The notes beneath the pieces were generated by a model. It had not been told where the DNA came from. It saw only the letters and a list, made by a program, of their open reading frames with translations, and ran no database searches. A DNA stretch of 45,900 nucleotides from positions 1 through 45,900 of the IMG/VR virus record IMGVR_UViG_3300021960_000139; one strand, given 5' to 3'. The position numbers and the translations under genes were made by a program. How positions within the stretch are numbered: position 1 is the first letter of the stretch; the number at the start of each line of letters is the position of its first letter. Shown piece after piece: positions 1 to 8,901 of this stretch. The DNA is from a virus.

Positions 1-236
1 GTACACCTGTTGTATCGGCAACAGCAACCGTGGTGCCACTTGGACAATCAATGTCCATGTCTCTCGGCACACCGACCTTGGTTATTAGCTCTGTGGCAAC
101 ACCAACAGGTCTAGAAATGACAACTTCGGTAGGCACACCAGCGATATATTCATGGCAAGAAGTTGATGACTCAGAAACTTCAACGTGGACAGAAGTCGAT
201 GATAGTGCTACAATGTCGTGGTTAGATGCAGCATAA
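1..236 (+). CDS. C-terminal part of a repetitive virion protein (5' end outside window)
   Basis: The frame is open from the first base (codons from position 3) and stops at 234-236. The visible 78 residues contain imperfect repeats of a beta-strand pattern (TPTLVISS, TPTGLEMTTSVGTPA), then two copies of an EVDDSxT/W unit. Low-complexity beta repeats like these are typical of tail-fibre or other exposed virion proteins in marine phages. It stops 3 bp before the next fibre-like gene, which supports a structural role. If the window is circular, the frame continues back to an ATG at 45843 or 45846 and gives a protein of about 97 residues. The exact function is not recognised. Confidence 0.6.
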   Translation, partial: TPVVSATATVVPLGQSMSMSLGTPTLVISSVATPTGLEMTTSVGTPAIYSWQEVDDSETSTWTEVDDSATMSWLDAA

Positions 237-239
237 ACT

Positions 240-950
240 ATGAGTACATATTCAACACGATTAAAAATAGAACTAATTGGCTCAGGAGAGCAATCAAACT
301 CTTGGGGTAATACAACAAACAACAACTTTGACCAAGTTTTTGAGCAATCAATTGCTGGTGTATATAGTAAAAATTTAGGAGCAGCGTCTAGTCCTTATAC
401 ATTGACCTCGGGTAACGGACCACAGACACAAGCAAACAATGAAGCACGACAAGCTGCTATTTTGTTCACAGGACATACAAGTGATTTTACCGTACAGTTT
501 CCTACTGTAGAAAAATTATATTTCTTACGTAATGCTAGTTCAACTTATAAGATTACAGCAAGACTTGGTGGAGCAGGAAATACTTTTGTTGTTAATCCAT
601 CAAGAAATGTTTTCATTGCAACCGATGGTACCAACTGGTTTGAATTACAAACACAAGGAAGTGACTGGTTAACAAAGACAACAACATATACCGCTTTTCC
701 TGGTGATAAAATATTTGCTGATACATCTAGTGCTGCTTTTACTATTACATTACCAGCATCACCTAGTGTTGGTGATGAAGTTCGTTTCTTAGATTTAGCA
801 AATACATTTGATTCAAATAATTTAACCGTTGGTCGTAACAGTGAAAAGATTGATGGTGCAACAGCAGATTTAACAGTAGCAACTGAGGGTGCTGCTTTTG
901 CGTTGGTCTATTCGGGAGCAACGTACGGATGGAAACTACTGGAGAAATAA
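240..950 (+). CDS. Tail fibre-like virion protein
   Basis: A 236-residue protein starting MSTYSTRLKIELIGSGEQ, with the SWGNTTNNNF motif that opens many marine phage fibre or receptor-region proteins. Residues about 150-236 form a second beta-rich part with the pattern FLDLANTFDSNNLTV and the ending SGATYGWKLLEK, which recurs at the C-termini of phage fibre proteins. No signal peptide or membrane segment is seen. It sits in a run of tightly spaced structural genes (3 bp after the preceding stop, 1 bp before the next ATG), so co-transcription is likely. The structural role rests on recalled sequence style; the specific position in the tail is inference. Confidence 0.65.
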   Translation: MSTYSTRLKIELIGSGEQSNSWGNTTNNNFDQVFEQSIAGVYSKNLGAASSPYTLTSGNGPQTQANNEARQAAILFTGHTSDFTVQFPTVEKLYFLRNASSTYKITARLGGAGNTFVVNPSRNVFIATDGTNWFELQTQGSDWLTKTTTYTAFPGDKIFADTSSAAFTITLPASPSVGDEVRFLDLANTFDSNNLTVGRNSEKIDGATADLTVATEGAAFALVYSGATYGWKLLEK

Positions 951-951
951 T

Positions 952-1203
952 ATGGCAACTTACGCATCTCTTCGATATAATTTTTCAGGTACAGGTTTAA
1001 CAGGTGTTAACAAAACAGCAAATAACCTAAATGATGTTGCTTCAGCATCAAGTGCTAGAACAAATCTGGGTGTCGCAATTGGTAGTGATGTCCAAGCTTT
1101 CATTTCTGCAACTGCAGGAACCAATGCTAACGGCACACGTACGGTAAGCACATCAGATCCAAGTGGTGGATCAAATGGTGACATTTGGTATAAATATAGC
1201 TAA
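952..1203 (+). CDS. Small tail fibre-associated protein
   Basis: An 83-residue protein. I chose ATG 952, right after the previous stop and with GGAGAAA about 8 bp upstream; a longer upstream ATG in the same frame would overlap the fibre gene. The sequence LNDVASASSARTNLGVAIG followed by SDVQAF matches a short module (DVASxxxARTNLGVAIGxDVQA) common in phage tail-fibre proteins. The C-terminal DPSGGSNGDIWYKYS is also fibre-like. It may be a separate chain of a fibre encoded as two or three polypeptides with the genes on either side. Confidence 0.6.
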   Translation: MATYASLRYNFSGTGLTGVNKTANNLNDVASASSARTNLGVAIGSDVQAFISATAGTNANGTRTVSTSDPSGGSNGDIWYKYS

Positions 1204-1209
1204 TGCATA

Positions 1210-2130
1210 ATGCCAGTTTATGTTAAAGATGGAGGCGTTTGGCGTACAATAGATAGAGTCTATGTACGTGATGCTACATCCTTCACTAACAAAACGGTTA
1301 ATAATGTTTACATAAAAGATGGTGGAAGCTGGCGTGAAGTTTTTATCATTTATGATACCACTTCTTTTTCTACAACGACAGGCACTGTTCCCGTTCCTTC
1401 TTTAGCAAATGCTATACATGTACAATATGCTGCTGCCGCAGGCGGTGGTGGTTCTGGTGGTATGGATTATGATTCGAGAGGATATGAAGATGCAGGAGCT
1501 GGTGGTGGTTCTGGTGCTTTTATATCAGATAAAGTTTTTTCTGTTACAGGTGGTGAAACACTAACAATAGTAACTGGTACAGGTGGTGCTGGCGGTGATC
1601 CTATTGGCGATCCTCCAGGTGATGGAACATCTCGTAGTGGCGGTAATGGAAGCGCTGCAACAACGGTATCAGGCACCTCTTCAGGATCTTTATTTAGTTT
1701 AGCTGTTGGTATTGGTGCAACTTCAACGTACAACTCTGTTGCCGTTGCTGGAACAGGAGGATTAGCTACTATTTCAGGTACGACTTTAACATCAGGAACT
1801 ACTGTTGATGGTTTAGATATTACAACATTTACTTCTGGACCTTTATTAGCATTTAATCAATCAGGTAATGGTGCATCAGGATCAAACGGAAACAGATGTT
1901 CTGGTGACAACTGTAATGTTGGCGGTGCTAATGGTGCTGATTCTTACAGTGGTAATGTAGCAGGAGGAACAGGCGGTGACGCAGGTAATGGTGGTTCTTA
2001 CGAACCAGGTCAAGTTGGTAATCCTGGCACAAGAGGATCAGGCGGCGGCGGTGGAGGAACCGAACAAGGCGCTCCTGGCGGTGCTGGCGGCAACGGTGAA
2101 ATTAATTATAGATTTATAAGGATTGCATAA
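1210..2130 (+). CDS. Glycine-rich tail protein, candidate receptor-binding adhesin
   Basis: A 306-residue protein. The N-terminal 50 residues hold two copies of a V(Y)VKDGGxWRxxxxVYxRD-like unit (MPVYVKDGGVWRTIDRVYVRD and VNNVYIKDGGSWREV), a motif seen in phage tail-tip proteins. Residues about 80-300 are extremely rich in Gly, Ser, Thr and Ala with GGGGSGG and GGxGG stretches. This resembles polyglycine-helix adhesins such as the T4-type gp38 class, although homology to gp38 is not shown. The stop overlaps the next start by one base. A host-recognition role is inferred from composition and from its place beside fibre genes. Two cysteines in NRCSGDNCNV could form a disulphide. Confidence 0.55.
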   Translation: MPVYVKDGGVWRTIDRVYVRDATSFTNKTVNNVYIKDGGSWREVFIIYDTTSFSTTTGTVPVPSLANAIHVQYAAAAGGGGSGGMDYDSRGYEDAGAGGGSGAFISDKVFSVTGGETLTIVTGTGGAGGDPIGDPPGDGTSRSGGNGSAATTVSGTSSGSLFSLAVGIGATSTYNSVAVAGTGGLATISGTTLTSGTTVDGLDITTFTSGPLLAFNQSGNGASGSNGNRCSGDNCNVGGANGADSYSGNVAGGTGGDAGNGGSYEPGQVGNPGTRGSGGGGGGTEQGAPGGAGGNGEINYRFIRIA

Positions 2131-3959
2131 TGTTAACAAAATTAAACTTAGCTCCTGGTATAGATAAACAAGATACAGAATACGGTGCTGAAGGTCGTTG
2201 GACCGATGCACAAAATGTACGATTTCATTATGGCTTACCACAAAAAATAGGTGGTTGGACAACAATTATTACAGACACCCTTATTGGTGTTGCAAGAGAT
2301 CAACACACATGGACAGATCTTAATGGTGTACGGTACGCGGCCATCGGCACAGATAGAAAATTATACATTTACACAGAAGGTACAGCATACGATATAACAC
2401 CTATACGTCGTGGTCCTACATCTTTAACAAATCCTTTTACAACAAACGGCACTAACAACGTCACCGTAGCGGATACAGGACACGGTGCTATACAAGGTGA
2501 TTTTGTAACCTTTGATTCTTTCTCTGCTATTGACGGTTTAGATATGAATAATGAATTTGAAATTACATCTATTACAGATGCTAACTCTTATGTTGTAACA
2601 CATACAGATACAGCGACAGGCTCTACAGCAGGAGGCGGTGGTACAGGTAATGCAAATTATCAAATTAGTATTGGACAAGAAACATCAACCTATGGTTATG
2701 GTTGGGGTACTGATGCATGGAATGTTGATGCTTGGAACACACCACGATCTACATCTACCGTAACGATTGATGGTCGTAACTGGGCTTTTGATACGTTTGG
2801 TGAAGACTTAATTGCAACCGTACATAAAGGATCTACTTATCGTTGGGATACATCATCAGGAACCTCAAGCAACAGAGCTGCTGTTATTTCACAAGCTCCT
2901 ACAAGTTCACGGTTTAATCTTGTTTCTATGCCTGATAGACATGTCTTTTTATTTGGTACAGAAACAACAATTGGTACAGCTTCTACGCAAGATGATTTAT
3001 TCTTGCGGTTTTCCTCCCAAGAAGATTATACGGATTGGACACCTGCTGCAACAAACACAGCAGGTTCCTTCCGTATTCAAGATGGATCAAAGATTGTGGC
3101 AGCAACAAGATCACGTAATGCGGTGTTAGTTTGGACAGATACATCCTTGCACGCATTACAATTTGTTGGTGCACCTTTTACTTTTTCTCTTGTACAATTA
3201 GGTGGTGGATGCGGTGCTGTTGGTGTTCATAGTGCTGTTGATATTAACGGTGTTGCGTATTGGATGTCACAAAATGCTTTCTTCTTATACGATGGTACTA
3301 TTCGTAAACTACCATGTTCGGTGCAAGACTTTGTCTTTGAAGATTTTAGCGCGGCTCACCAACCAGAAACATATGCAGGTGTTAATTCAGAGTTTAATGA
3401 AATTACTTGGTTTTATGCGTCTGCTGATTCAAACTTTATTAATAGATCCGTAACGTATAATTATTTAGAAAAGACATGGTATACTAATACATTAGCAAGA
3501 ACAACATGGACAGACTACGGTGTCTATCAACAACCTTATGCAACATTATATAGCCCTACATCTTTACCAACAACGCCTACTGTATTAGGTGTCACTGCTG
3601 GTGCTACCACCTATTATCAACAAGAAACAGGAACTGATGATAACTTAACAGCAATGACAGCTTTTATACAGTCAGGTGATTTTGATATTCAAGACGGACA
3701 ACAATTACTACATATCAGTCGCGGTATTCCTGATTTTAAAAACCAAACAGGTAATGCAACAATTACCATGAACTTTAAAACATATCCAAATGATACATCA
3801 TCTACTACTGTTACTAGAACCGTTAATTCTAGCACGACAAGATTTGATACACGTGGTAGAGGTAGACAAACAAATTTAAAAATTGAAAGCACGGATCTTG
3901 GCGCAAACTGGCGATACGGTACATTGCGTTTAGATGTGCAACCAGATGGAGGTAGATAA
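2130..3959 (+). CDS. P22 gp10-like tail/head stabilisation protein
   Basis: A 609-residue protein with the N-terminal signature LNLAPGIDKQDTEYGAEGRW followed by DAQNVRFHYGLPQKIGGW. This pattern is characteristic of the phage stabilisation protein family (P22 gp10 type), which forms part of the tail hub/needle complex that plugs the portal. The rest is beta-rich, as expected of a propeller-type structural protein. It fits the P22-like portal encoded at 35468. It overlaps the genes on each side by one base, so it is translated in the structural operon. Family assignment rests on the N-terminal motif and on length; I am fairly sure of it. Confidence 0.75.
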   Translation: MLTKLNLAPGIDKQDTEYGAEGRWTDAQNVRFHYGLPQKIGGWTTIITDTLIGVARDQHTWTDLNGVRYAAIGTDRKLYIYTEGTAYDITPIRRGPTSLTNPFTTNGTNNVTVADTGHGAIQGDFVTFDSFSAIDGLDMNNEFEITSITDANSYVVTHTDTATGSTAGGGGTGNANYQISIGQETSTYGYGWGTDAWNVDAWNTPRSTSTVTIDGRNWAFDTFGEDLIATVHKGSTYRWDTSSGTSSNRAAVISQAPTSSRFNLVSMPDRHVFLFGTETTIGTASTQDDLFLRFSSQEDYTDWTPAATNTAGSFRIQDGSKIVAATRSRNAVLVWTDTSLHALQFVGAPFTFSLVQLGGGCGAVGVHSAVDINGVAYWMSQNAFFLYDGTIRKLPCSVQDFVFEDFSAAHQPETYAGVNSEFNEITWFYASADSNFINRSVTYNYLEKTWYTNTLARTTWTDYGVYQQPYATLYSPTSLPTTPTVLGVTAGATTYYQQETGTDDNLTAMTAFIQSGDFDIQDGQQLLHISRGIPDFKNQTGNATITMNFKTYPNDTSSTTVTRTVNSSTTRFDTRGRGRQTNLKIESTDLGANWRYGTLRLDVQPDGGR

Positions 3960-4126
3960 TGGCTAAAATAGCAACAACAAGATTACCTGATGCAACGCCT
4001 GACTATCAGGCAGAACAGTTTAACGCGCTTATTCGTATTCTTGAACAAATTACACAACAATTAAACTTTGGTTTTCAACAAGACATAAAAGACGAATCAA
4101 CGGCTAGGAGCTGGTTCCGTGTCTGA
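3959..4126 (+). CDS. Small hypothetical virion-region protein (55 aa)
   Basis: ATG 3959 overlaps the stop of the preceding gene (TAATG). The product begins MAKIATTRLPDATPDYQAEQ and is predicted mostly helical. The last codons overlap the next gene, whose GTG start lies at 4119. Similar short proteins lie beside gp10-like genes in marine phages. No function is recognised. Confidence 0.55.
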   Translation: MAKIATTRLPDATPDYQAEQFNALIRILEQITQQLNFGFQQDIKDESTARSWFRV

Positions 4127-4469
4127 TATTTTTATTAGTAAATCAGCAGTGGGCACAGGTAGTGCGGTAGCAACATATACCGTACCAACAGCCGACTCAG
4201 GAGCCGTGCCTCCCGTCCCACCGACCACGGCCATTATTAAAAGTATTCGTCTATCCAATCAAACAGGTGGTGCGGTAACAACAACAGTATCTGCTTTTGA
4301 TAACAGTGAATCGGATAGAGAAATACCTTTGTATATAAACAGTTTAGCAGATGCTTCAGAAATAGAAGTATTATCAGAAGGCGTTCCTATTGTATTAGAA
4401 CAAGGAGATGCTATTAAGTTAACAGGATTAAATGTAAGAATATTAATTAGTATAATGGAGATAACGTAA
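4119..4469 (+). CDS. Hypothetical small structural protein (116 aa)
   Basis: The start is GTG 4119, chosen because AGGAG lies at 4106-4110 with suitable spacing and because the coding overlap is only 8 bp. The product (SDIFISKSAVGTGSAVATY...) is beta-rich, with the pattern IIKSIRLSNQTGGAVTTTV. This resembles small virion or connector proteins of tailed phages (compare the genes at 43992 and 44308). Its stop overlaps the next ATG by one base. The role is inferred from style and context. Confidence 0.55.
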   Translation: MSDIFISKSAVGTGSAVATYTVPTADSGAVPPVPPTTAIIKSIRLSNQTGGAVTTTVSAFDNSESDREIPLYINSLADASEIEVLSEGVPIVLEQGDAIKLTGLNVRILISIMEIT

Positions 4470-4729
4470 TGTCAGAGATAGGTAAAAAAGTACAAGACGC
4501 TGAAGTTATTGGCTACGAGGAAGTAGACGGAAATAAAGTTCCTGTTTTAAAACCAGAGGTTTGGGAAAAAGTGTATTGTAATAATTGTAGTAATGAAGTT
4601 GATTCAGAAGAGTTAGCAACAGGTGATTGTAGCGACTGTGGTAATCCTTGGGCTTCAACGAAGACCAAAGATGTTACCATTCGCGTTGTTAAGATGCCAG
4701 ACGTTTTTGGATCTGGAGGAGAACTTTAA
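4469..4729 (+). CDS. Small zinc-ribbon protein
   Basis: An 86-residue protein. Residues about 36-60 contain the pairs CNNC and CSDC, separated by about 16 residues, which is a classic zinc-ribbon layout. It is preceded by a Glu/Val-rich segment (EVIGYEEVDGNKVPVLKPEV). It is the last plus-strand gene of this structural run, and its stop overlaps the stop of a minus-strand gene by 4 bp. Zinc ribbons in small phage proteins often mediate protein or nucleic-acid contacts, but no specific role can be assigned. Confidence 0.6.
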   Translation: MSEIGKKVQDAEVIGYEEVDGNKVPVLKPEVWEKVYCNNCSNEVDSEELATGDCSDCGNPWASTKTKDVTIRVVKMPDVFGSGGEL

Positions 4730-4881
4730 TTTTTCCTGCACTCGCAGTTTTCATCACAGTGACTTGAGTTGTCTTTCTGATGTTTTTCTAATTCTCTTTC
4801 CATAGTCATTAAACGTTCGTGATAGCGCCCCACCTTGTCAGCGAGGACAGCTATGGCTTTTAGTACTTCTTGATTTTCCAT
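4726..4881 (-). CDS. Small coiled-coil, Cys-rich tail protein (51 aa)
   Basis: Read on the minus strand, ATG at 4881 is preceded by a good ribosome site (CAGGAGACATT). The product is MENQEVLKAIAVLADKVGRY, then a Glu/Lys-rich helix (ERLMTMERELEKHQKD), then a cysteine-rich end (HCDENCECRKN). The end could bind a metal or form disulphides. It is convergent with the zinc-ribbon gene, sharing 4 bp, and follows another minus-strand gene 94 bp upstream. Function unknown. Confidence 0.6.
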   Translation of the reverse strand: MENQEVLKAIAVLADKVGRYHERLMTMERELEKHQKDNSSHCDENCECRKN

Positions 4882-4975
4882 AATGTCTCCTGTGATTTGT
4901 ATTTTGGTGAGAACCTAATTTAAACATATTTTCTCTTCAATCAATATTCTTTTTTAAAATTGTTTTCTTGACAAG

Positions 4976-5257
4976 CTATTCGTGTTCTGCGTAGTCAACG
5001 GATAAGTATTCTATTTTTGTTATCCACCCTTTCGGTATAGCAATAGCGCCACCACCTGATATGTCATCTTTGTCTTTACTATAAGATCGCATAATAATTA
5101 CTTTCTCTTTATTATTGTGAATTAACCAACCAACTTCTTGACATGTTGCTAAAGGAGCGTTCATAACGTCCTTTATATCTAGCCATCCTGTCTCTGTATC
5201 ACGGGCATCGAGCCACGTTACACGGACCATTGGTACTTTCTTAATGTCAAAGGTCAT
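4976..5257 (-). CDS. Conserved phage hypothetical protein (93 aa)
   Basis: The product contains MVRVTWLDARDTETGWLDI near its start, then EVGWLIHNNKEKVIIMRSYS and an IAIPKGWITKIEYL ending. Small proteins of this layout (VxVxWxDA ... VGWLI ... IPKxxI) are widespread in phages as uncharacterised host-takeover-type genes. With the 51-aa gene downstream it forms a short minus-strand operon that diverges from the promoter at 5266-5294. An internal Met at residue 10 could also be the start. No enzymatic motif is visible. Confidence 0.6.
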   Translation of the reverse strand: MTFDIKKVPMVRVTWLDARDTETGWLDIKDVMNAPLATCQEVGWLIHNNKEKVIIMRSYSKDKDDISGGGAIAIPKGWITKIEYLSVDYAEHE

Positions 5258-5265
5258 ATTTCTGA

Positions 5266-5294
5266 TTGCACATTACACGAAATTTGCCTATAAT
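5266..5294 (+). promoter_or_regulatory. Sigma70-type promoter for the internal-protein operon
   Basis: TTGCAC (5266-5271), a 17-bp spacer and a perfect TATAAT (5289-5294) give a strong housekeeping-type promoter. It points at the 5376 gene and would leave a 5' leader of about 75 nt. It lies in the divergent gap between the minus-strand pair and the large plus-strand structural operon. Confidence 0.7.
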
Positions 5295-5375
5295 CATATA
5301 AATAATTAGGCTTACTTCTCAAGGCCAGCCTCCTTGCCATAGACAATCACATAAATTGCAGTTAATAAGGAGATT

Positions 5376-6308
5376 ATGCTCAAAGGATTAAAAGGGATTT
5401 TAGAAAAAGCTGTGCAAGTTGCAGCACCTATTATCGGTGGATCTATGTTTGGCCCATTTGGAGCAGCAGCAGGATCAGGAATAGCATCCCTACTTACAGG
5501 AAACAAACCAAAAGATGCTTTAATTTCAGCAGGCTTATCTTATGGTGGTTCCAAGCTTGGCTTTTTACCAGGGGGTGGACAAACAGGCGGTGTAAAACAA
5601 CCAATGCAAGAAGTTATAGCAGCTTCTTCAAGGCAACCATCTTTGTTTGGATCAAGTCCTTCAGATATTATACAAAAAGCACAACAAGCTGATAAAAAAG
5701 GTATTTTAGAAAATTTATTTGGAAAGACAGTAGACTTTCTTGGAAAAAAATCAGGCAAGGACGGAGAAGGACCATCCTATGGCGCACAAATTTTAGCAAC
5801 AGGTTTACCCGCTGCTTTATCTTACATGGCAGCTTTAGAAGATGCAAAAAAAGCAGGAGTTGATGATCCAAGTGAATACATGAGTGCGGTTGATAAATTA
5901 TATGGTGGACAGTTTGCTCCTCCTCCAGAAGATAGAAGAATTAAGAATTTACTTTTTCAAGGTATAGGTGGTGACGGTCAACCTATTTATGCAAATCAAG
6001 GCGGTATTATGAATGCGCAACAACCCGTTCAATATTCCGCAGCTACAGGACAAGGTATTATGGGTATGGCAAAAGGTGGAGATGTATTTCCAAGAAAAAC
6101 AGGTCAAATAGAAGGACCTGGTACAAAGACAAGTGATTCAATACCTGCAATGTTAAGTGATGGCGAGTTTGTACAACGAACTGACGCTGTTAATGGTGCA
6201 GGGGTAATGATGGGAGCAACAAATGCAAAAGAAGCAAGAGAAAAAGGAGCGGACTTTATGTATGCACTACAAGATAAACTTGCTAAAATAGGTCAGAAGG
6301 TAGCGTAA
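5376..6308 (+). CDS. Virion-internal protein candidate with GG motifs (310 aa)
   Basis: Start ATG 5376 has AAGGAG 4 bp upstream. Residues 1-60 are Gly/Ala-rich and hydrophobic (AAPIIGGSMFGPFGAAAG), able to contact membranes. Residues about 232-235 hold AKGG, followed by a Pro/Gly segment IEGPGTKTSDSIPAML, then SDGEFVQRTDAVNGAG. This sequence recurs in marine phage tail or internal proteins. The stop overlaps the next ATG by 1-2 bp, and it heads a run of five overlapping large genes. In a short-tailed phage such a run usually encodes ejection proteins. That role is inferred from place and composition. Confidence 0.55.
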   Translation: MLKGLKGILEKAVQVAAPIIGGSMFGPFGAAAGSGIASLLTGNKPKDALISAGLSYGGSKLGFLPGGGQTGGVKQPMQEVIAASSRQPSLFGSSPSDIIQKAQQADKKGILENLFGKTVDFLGKKSGKDGEGPSYGAQILATGLPAALSYMAALEDAKKAGVDDPSEYMSAVDKLYGGQFAPPPEDRRIKNLLFQGIGGDGQPIYANQGGIMNAQQPVQYSAATGQGIMGMAKGGDVFPRKTGQIEGPGTKTSDSIPAMLSDGEFVQRTDAVNGAGVMMGATNAKEAREKGADFMYALQDKLAKIGQKVA

Positions 6309-7243
6309 TGGCAGAACAGACAACAACACAAATATCAAGAGAAGCTCCATATTTGGAGGATTATAGACGTCGATTATTAGAAGGTACATTTAAATTAGCA
6401 GATCAACCTATTCAACAATATCAAAGAGGCATTGCAGGTTTTGCACCAACAGAAGCGGCAGCTTTTACTGAAGCAGCAAGACAAATGGGCATTGACCCTA
6501 CAACAGGTGCACGAACAGGTGTAGCATCTTTTGAACCTTTTATACAACAAGCGCAAGCAACGATGGGACTTGGTATTCCTTCTCTTCAACAGGCACAAAC
6601 ACAATATGACCCTTCAACAGGTAATAGACAAAATTTCATGAATCAGTATCAGGCTGACGTAACTCAACAAGCATTAAAACAATTAGATGAAGAAGCGGCT
6701 AAAGCAAGTGCGCAATTAGCAGGACAAGCAACAAAAGCAGGTGCGTTTGGTGGTGCAAGATACGGTGTACAACAAGCAGAATTGGCAAAAAATTTACAGG
6801 ACATAAAATCAAAAAGAATATTTGAAGATTTATCAAGAAACTTTATGCAAGCACAACAAGCGGATATTGCAACAAGTGAGTCAGCAAGAGCAAGACAACT
6901 GCAAGCGGCTCCTGTATACGGTCAACTTGGTCAAGGTATTGGTCAATTAGGTGCACAACAATTTGGTCTTGGTCAACAAGGCATTGGAAGCTTATTAAGC
7001 GCAGGTCAAACTCAACGTACAAGAGAGCAAGCGATTGAAGACGAGTTATTTAGATTTAGAACAGGAGCGGCTCAAGAACCACGAACAAGATTAGGATTTA
7101 CAGCAGATATACTAGCGGGTGTGCCTTCCGTTCAACAAACGGTTACACAACAGCCTATACCATATACTAATCCTTTAGCAGCAGCTGTGGGATCAGGTCT
7201 CACAGGACTTGCTGGTTTAGGTGCTTTCTATAAAGGATCATAA
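6308..7243 (+). CDS. Gln/Ala-rich internal virion protein (311 aa)
   Basis: Very rich in Gln, Ala and Gly with long predicted helices (YQADVTQQALKQLDEEAAK, ASAQLAGQATKAGAFGGARY). It begins with an extended PYLEDYRRRLLEGTFKLADQP segment. Helical Gln/Ala-rich proteins just downstream of a portal-plug region resemble the ejection (internal core) proteins of podoviruses such as P22 gp7/gp16/gp20, but no direct homology can be claimed by eye. It overlaps both neighbours by one base. Confidence 0.55.
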   Translation: MAEQTTTQISREAPYLEDYRRRLLEGTFKLADQPIQQYQRGIAGFAPTEAAAFTEAARQMGIDPTTGARTGVASFEPFIQQAQATMGLGIPSLQQAQTQYDPSTGNRQNFMNQYQADVTQQALKQLDEEAAKASAQLAGQATKAGAFGGARYGVQQAELAKNLQDIKSKRIFEDLSRNFMQAQQADIATSESARARQLQAAPVYGQLGQGIGQLGAQQFGLGQQGIGSLLSAGQTQRTREQAIEDELFRFRTGAAQEPRTRLGFTADILAGVPSVQQTVTQQPIPYTNPLAAAVGSGLTGLAGLGAFYKGS

Positions 7244-8901
7244 TGGCAGATTCTATTTTTAATAGACCTATGTTTGCAGCAGGTCAGTATGCGGATCCTG
7301 TAACACCTAAAAAAGGAGCTCCAACAGAACAAGTCAAATTTGGTTTTGATGACATTTATAAATCTGATTTTACACCTTTTGATGCAGAGGGCGTTGCAAG
7401 TTTAATGCAAACATATGCACAGCCTGAAGCTACAAGACAAGCTTACGAAGAATTTGCAGGAAGTCCTAAAAGTGCAGAAGAATTTGCAAATGAGTATGAT
7501 AACTTATATCCTGGTACAGAAACAGCAGAAGAAAATTACAGTTTTGAAAGTAATTTAGCTTTAGCAAGATTAGGACTAGGTTTAATGCAGCCAACACCTG
7601 GCGGTGCTATAGCTCCAGCAATTGCAAAAGCAGGTGAGAATTTTTTAGCAGACCTTGCAAATGTTAATGAAAAAAAACGACTAGCAAAAGCAGCGAATAG
7701 AGAACAAGAAAGAGAAGATGAAAGATCCAAAAGGGAATATGTTTTAAATGCATTAAAAGAACAACGTGACATGAGAGACTCAAACGAATTTGATTTATTC
7801 ATGAAAGTTTTACAATTTAACATGGACAGTGATGAAGGTAACGTTGGCTTTAGAAGAGAACTTGCAAAACAAAACTTTGCTTACAAGTATGACGTTGACA
7901 TCATGGCGATGGAAAACAATGCAAAATTATTAGCTGAACAGTTTGAAAAAACACCAAAAGTATTTGCTATCAAACCAGAAGGTTTGGATCAAACAGTAAA
8001 ATACGTAACAGGATACTTAGGTATTGATCCAAAAGATGGTATAGAAAAACCTTTCATACCAAAGCAAGTAGGAGATCAAATTATTTATGAGCCAGCGCCA
8101 TTAGATGCTGTAATGGCAAACTTTAGCTTAAATGATGATAATTCGTTAAAACAAGATGTAAAAGCACAGATAGCTCAAGCGGAAAAAATAAATACAGGTA
8201 ATCAAGCACTATCTTTTATTGGTGATATTAAAACATCTATTGCTCAAAATAGAGGAAGAGTTGGTGCACCAGGTGCTATTAAAAAGACATTACAAAATGT
8301 TAAAGGTACTATTCTTGATATCGCGGATACTTTTGTTGAAGCTGGTGTTATTGATCAAGAATCGTACGAGGCTGCAAAAAATAAAATTGAATCAAGTGTA
8401 TTTAATGATTTAGCAGGTTCTTATCAAGGAGCGTATCCTGGCAGGAATGCTACTGATTTTTATTCTGATTTAGAATCAGATGAAAACAAAATCTATCAAG
8501 AATTTTTTGTTAAGCCACGTGAAAACTATGATCCCGCACTCGCTGCAAATGAAATTAAATTAAATGCAATTTACTACGCAGTTGCAAGAGCAAGAAAACC
8601 AACTGGTCGTTTGAATGTTGATGACGTTAATAATGCAAAAGCATCTTTATCATTATATAATTTAGATACTTCTTCAGATACTGTTATTACATCGTTAGGT
8701 GCAATTGAAGCTGAATTACAAGGCTTTGTTAGTGCACAAAAACAAATATACAAAAAAGCAGGATACGAAGAAGGGTTTTTATATAACTATAATCCATCAA
8801 AATTTAGCACAGAACCAGAATTACAAAATCAAGATCCTAACAAATCATTAGACGGAGCAACAGAGTTTGTTGATCCGTACGCAGACTTGGAGATAGAATA
8901 A
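7243..8901 (+). CDS. Internal virion protein candidate (552 aa)
   Basis: Largely alpha-helical. Residues about 140-175 form a highly charged coiled-coil-like stretch (NEKKRLAKAANREQEREDER). A short Ala/Gly-rich stretch near residues 105-135 (GGAIAPAIAKAG) could contact membranes. The C-terminus is acidic (FVDPYADLEIE). It is in the same overlapping operon as the genes on either side. Length and helix content fit an ejection-type protein, with no catalytic motif seen. Function otherwise unknown. Confidence 0.5.
   Translation: MADSIFNRPMFAAGQYADPVTPKKGAPTEQVKFGFDDIYKSDFTPFDAEGVASLMQTYAQPEATRQAYEEFAGSPKSAEEFANEYDNLYPGTETAEENYSFESNLALARLGLGLMQPTPGGAIAPAIAKAGENFLADLANVNEKKRLAKAANREQEREDERSKREYVLNALKEQRDMRDSNEFDLFMKVLQFNMDSDEGNVGFRRELAKQNFAYKYDVDIMAMENNAKLLAEQFEKTPKVFAIKPEGLDQTVKYVTGYLGIDPKDGIEKPFIPKQVGDQIIYEPAPLDAVMANFSLNDDNSLKQDVKAQIAQAEKINTGNQALSFIGDIKTSIAQNRGRVGAPGAIKKTLQNVKGTILDIADTFVEAGVIDQESYEAAKNKIESSVFNDLAGSYQGAYPGRNATDFYSDLESDENKIYQEFFVKPRENYDPALAANEIKLNAIYYAVARARKPTGRLNVDDVNNAKASLSLYNLDTSSDTVITSLGAIEAELQGFVSAQKQIYKKAGYEEGFLYNYNPSKFSTEPELQNQDPNKSLDGATEFVDPYADLEIE

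Noticed and set aside
1440-2110. GGTGGT-rich stretch as a tandem DNA repeat.
   Set aside because: It is explained by the Gly-rich coding sequence of the adhesin candidate, with variable codons and no fixed unit.
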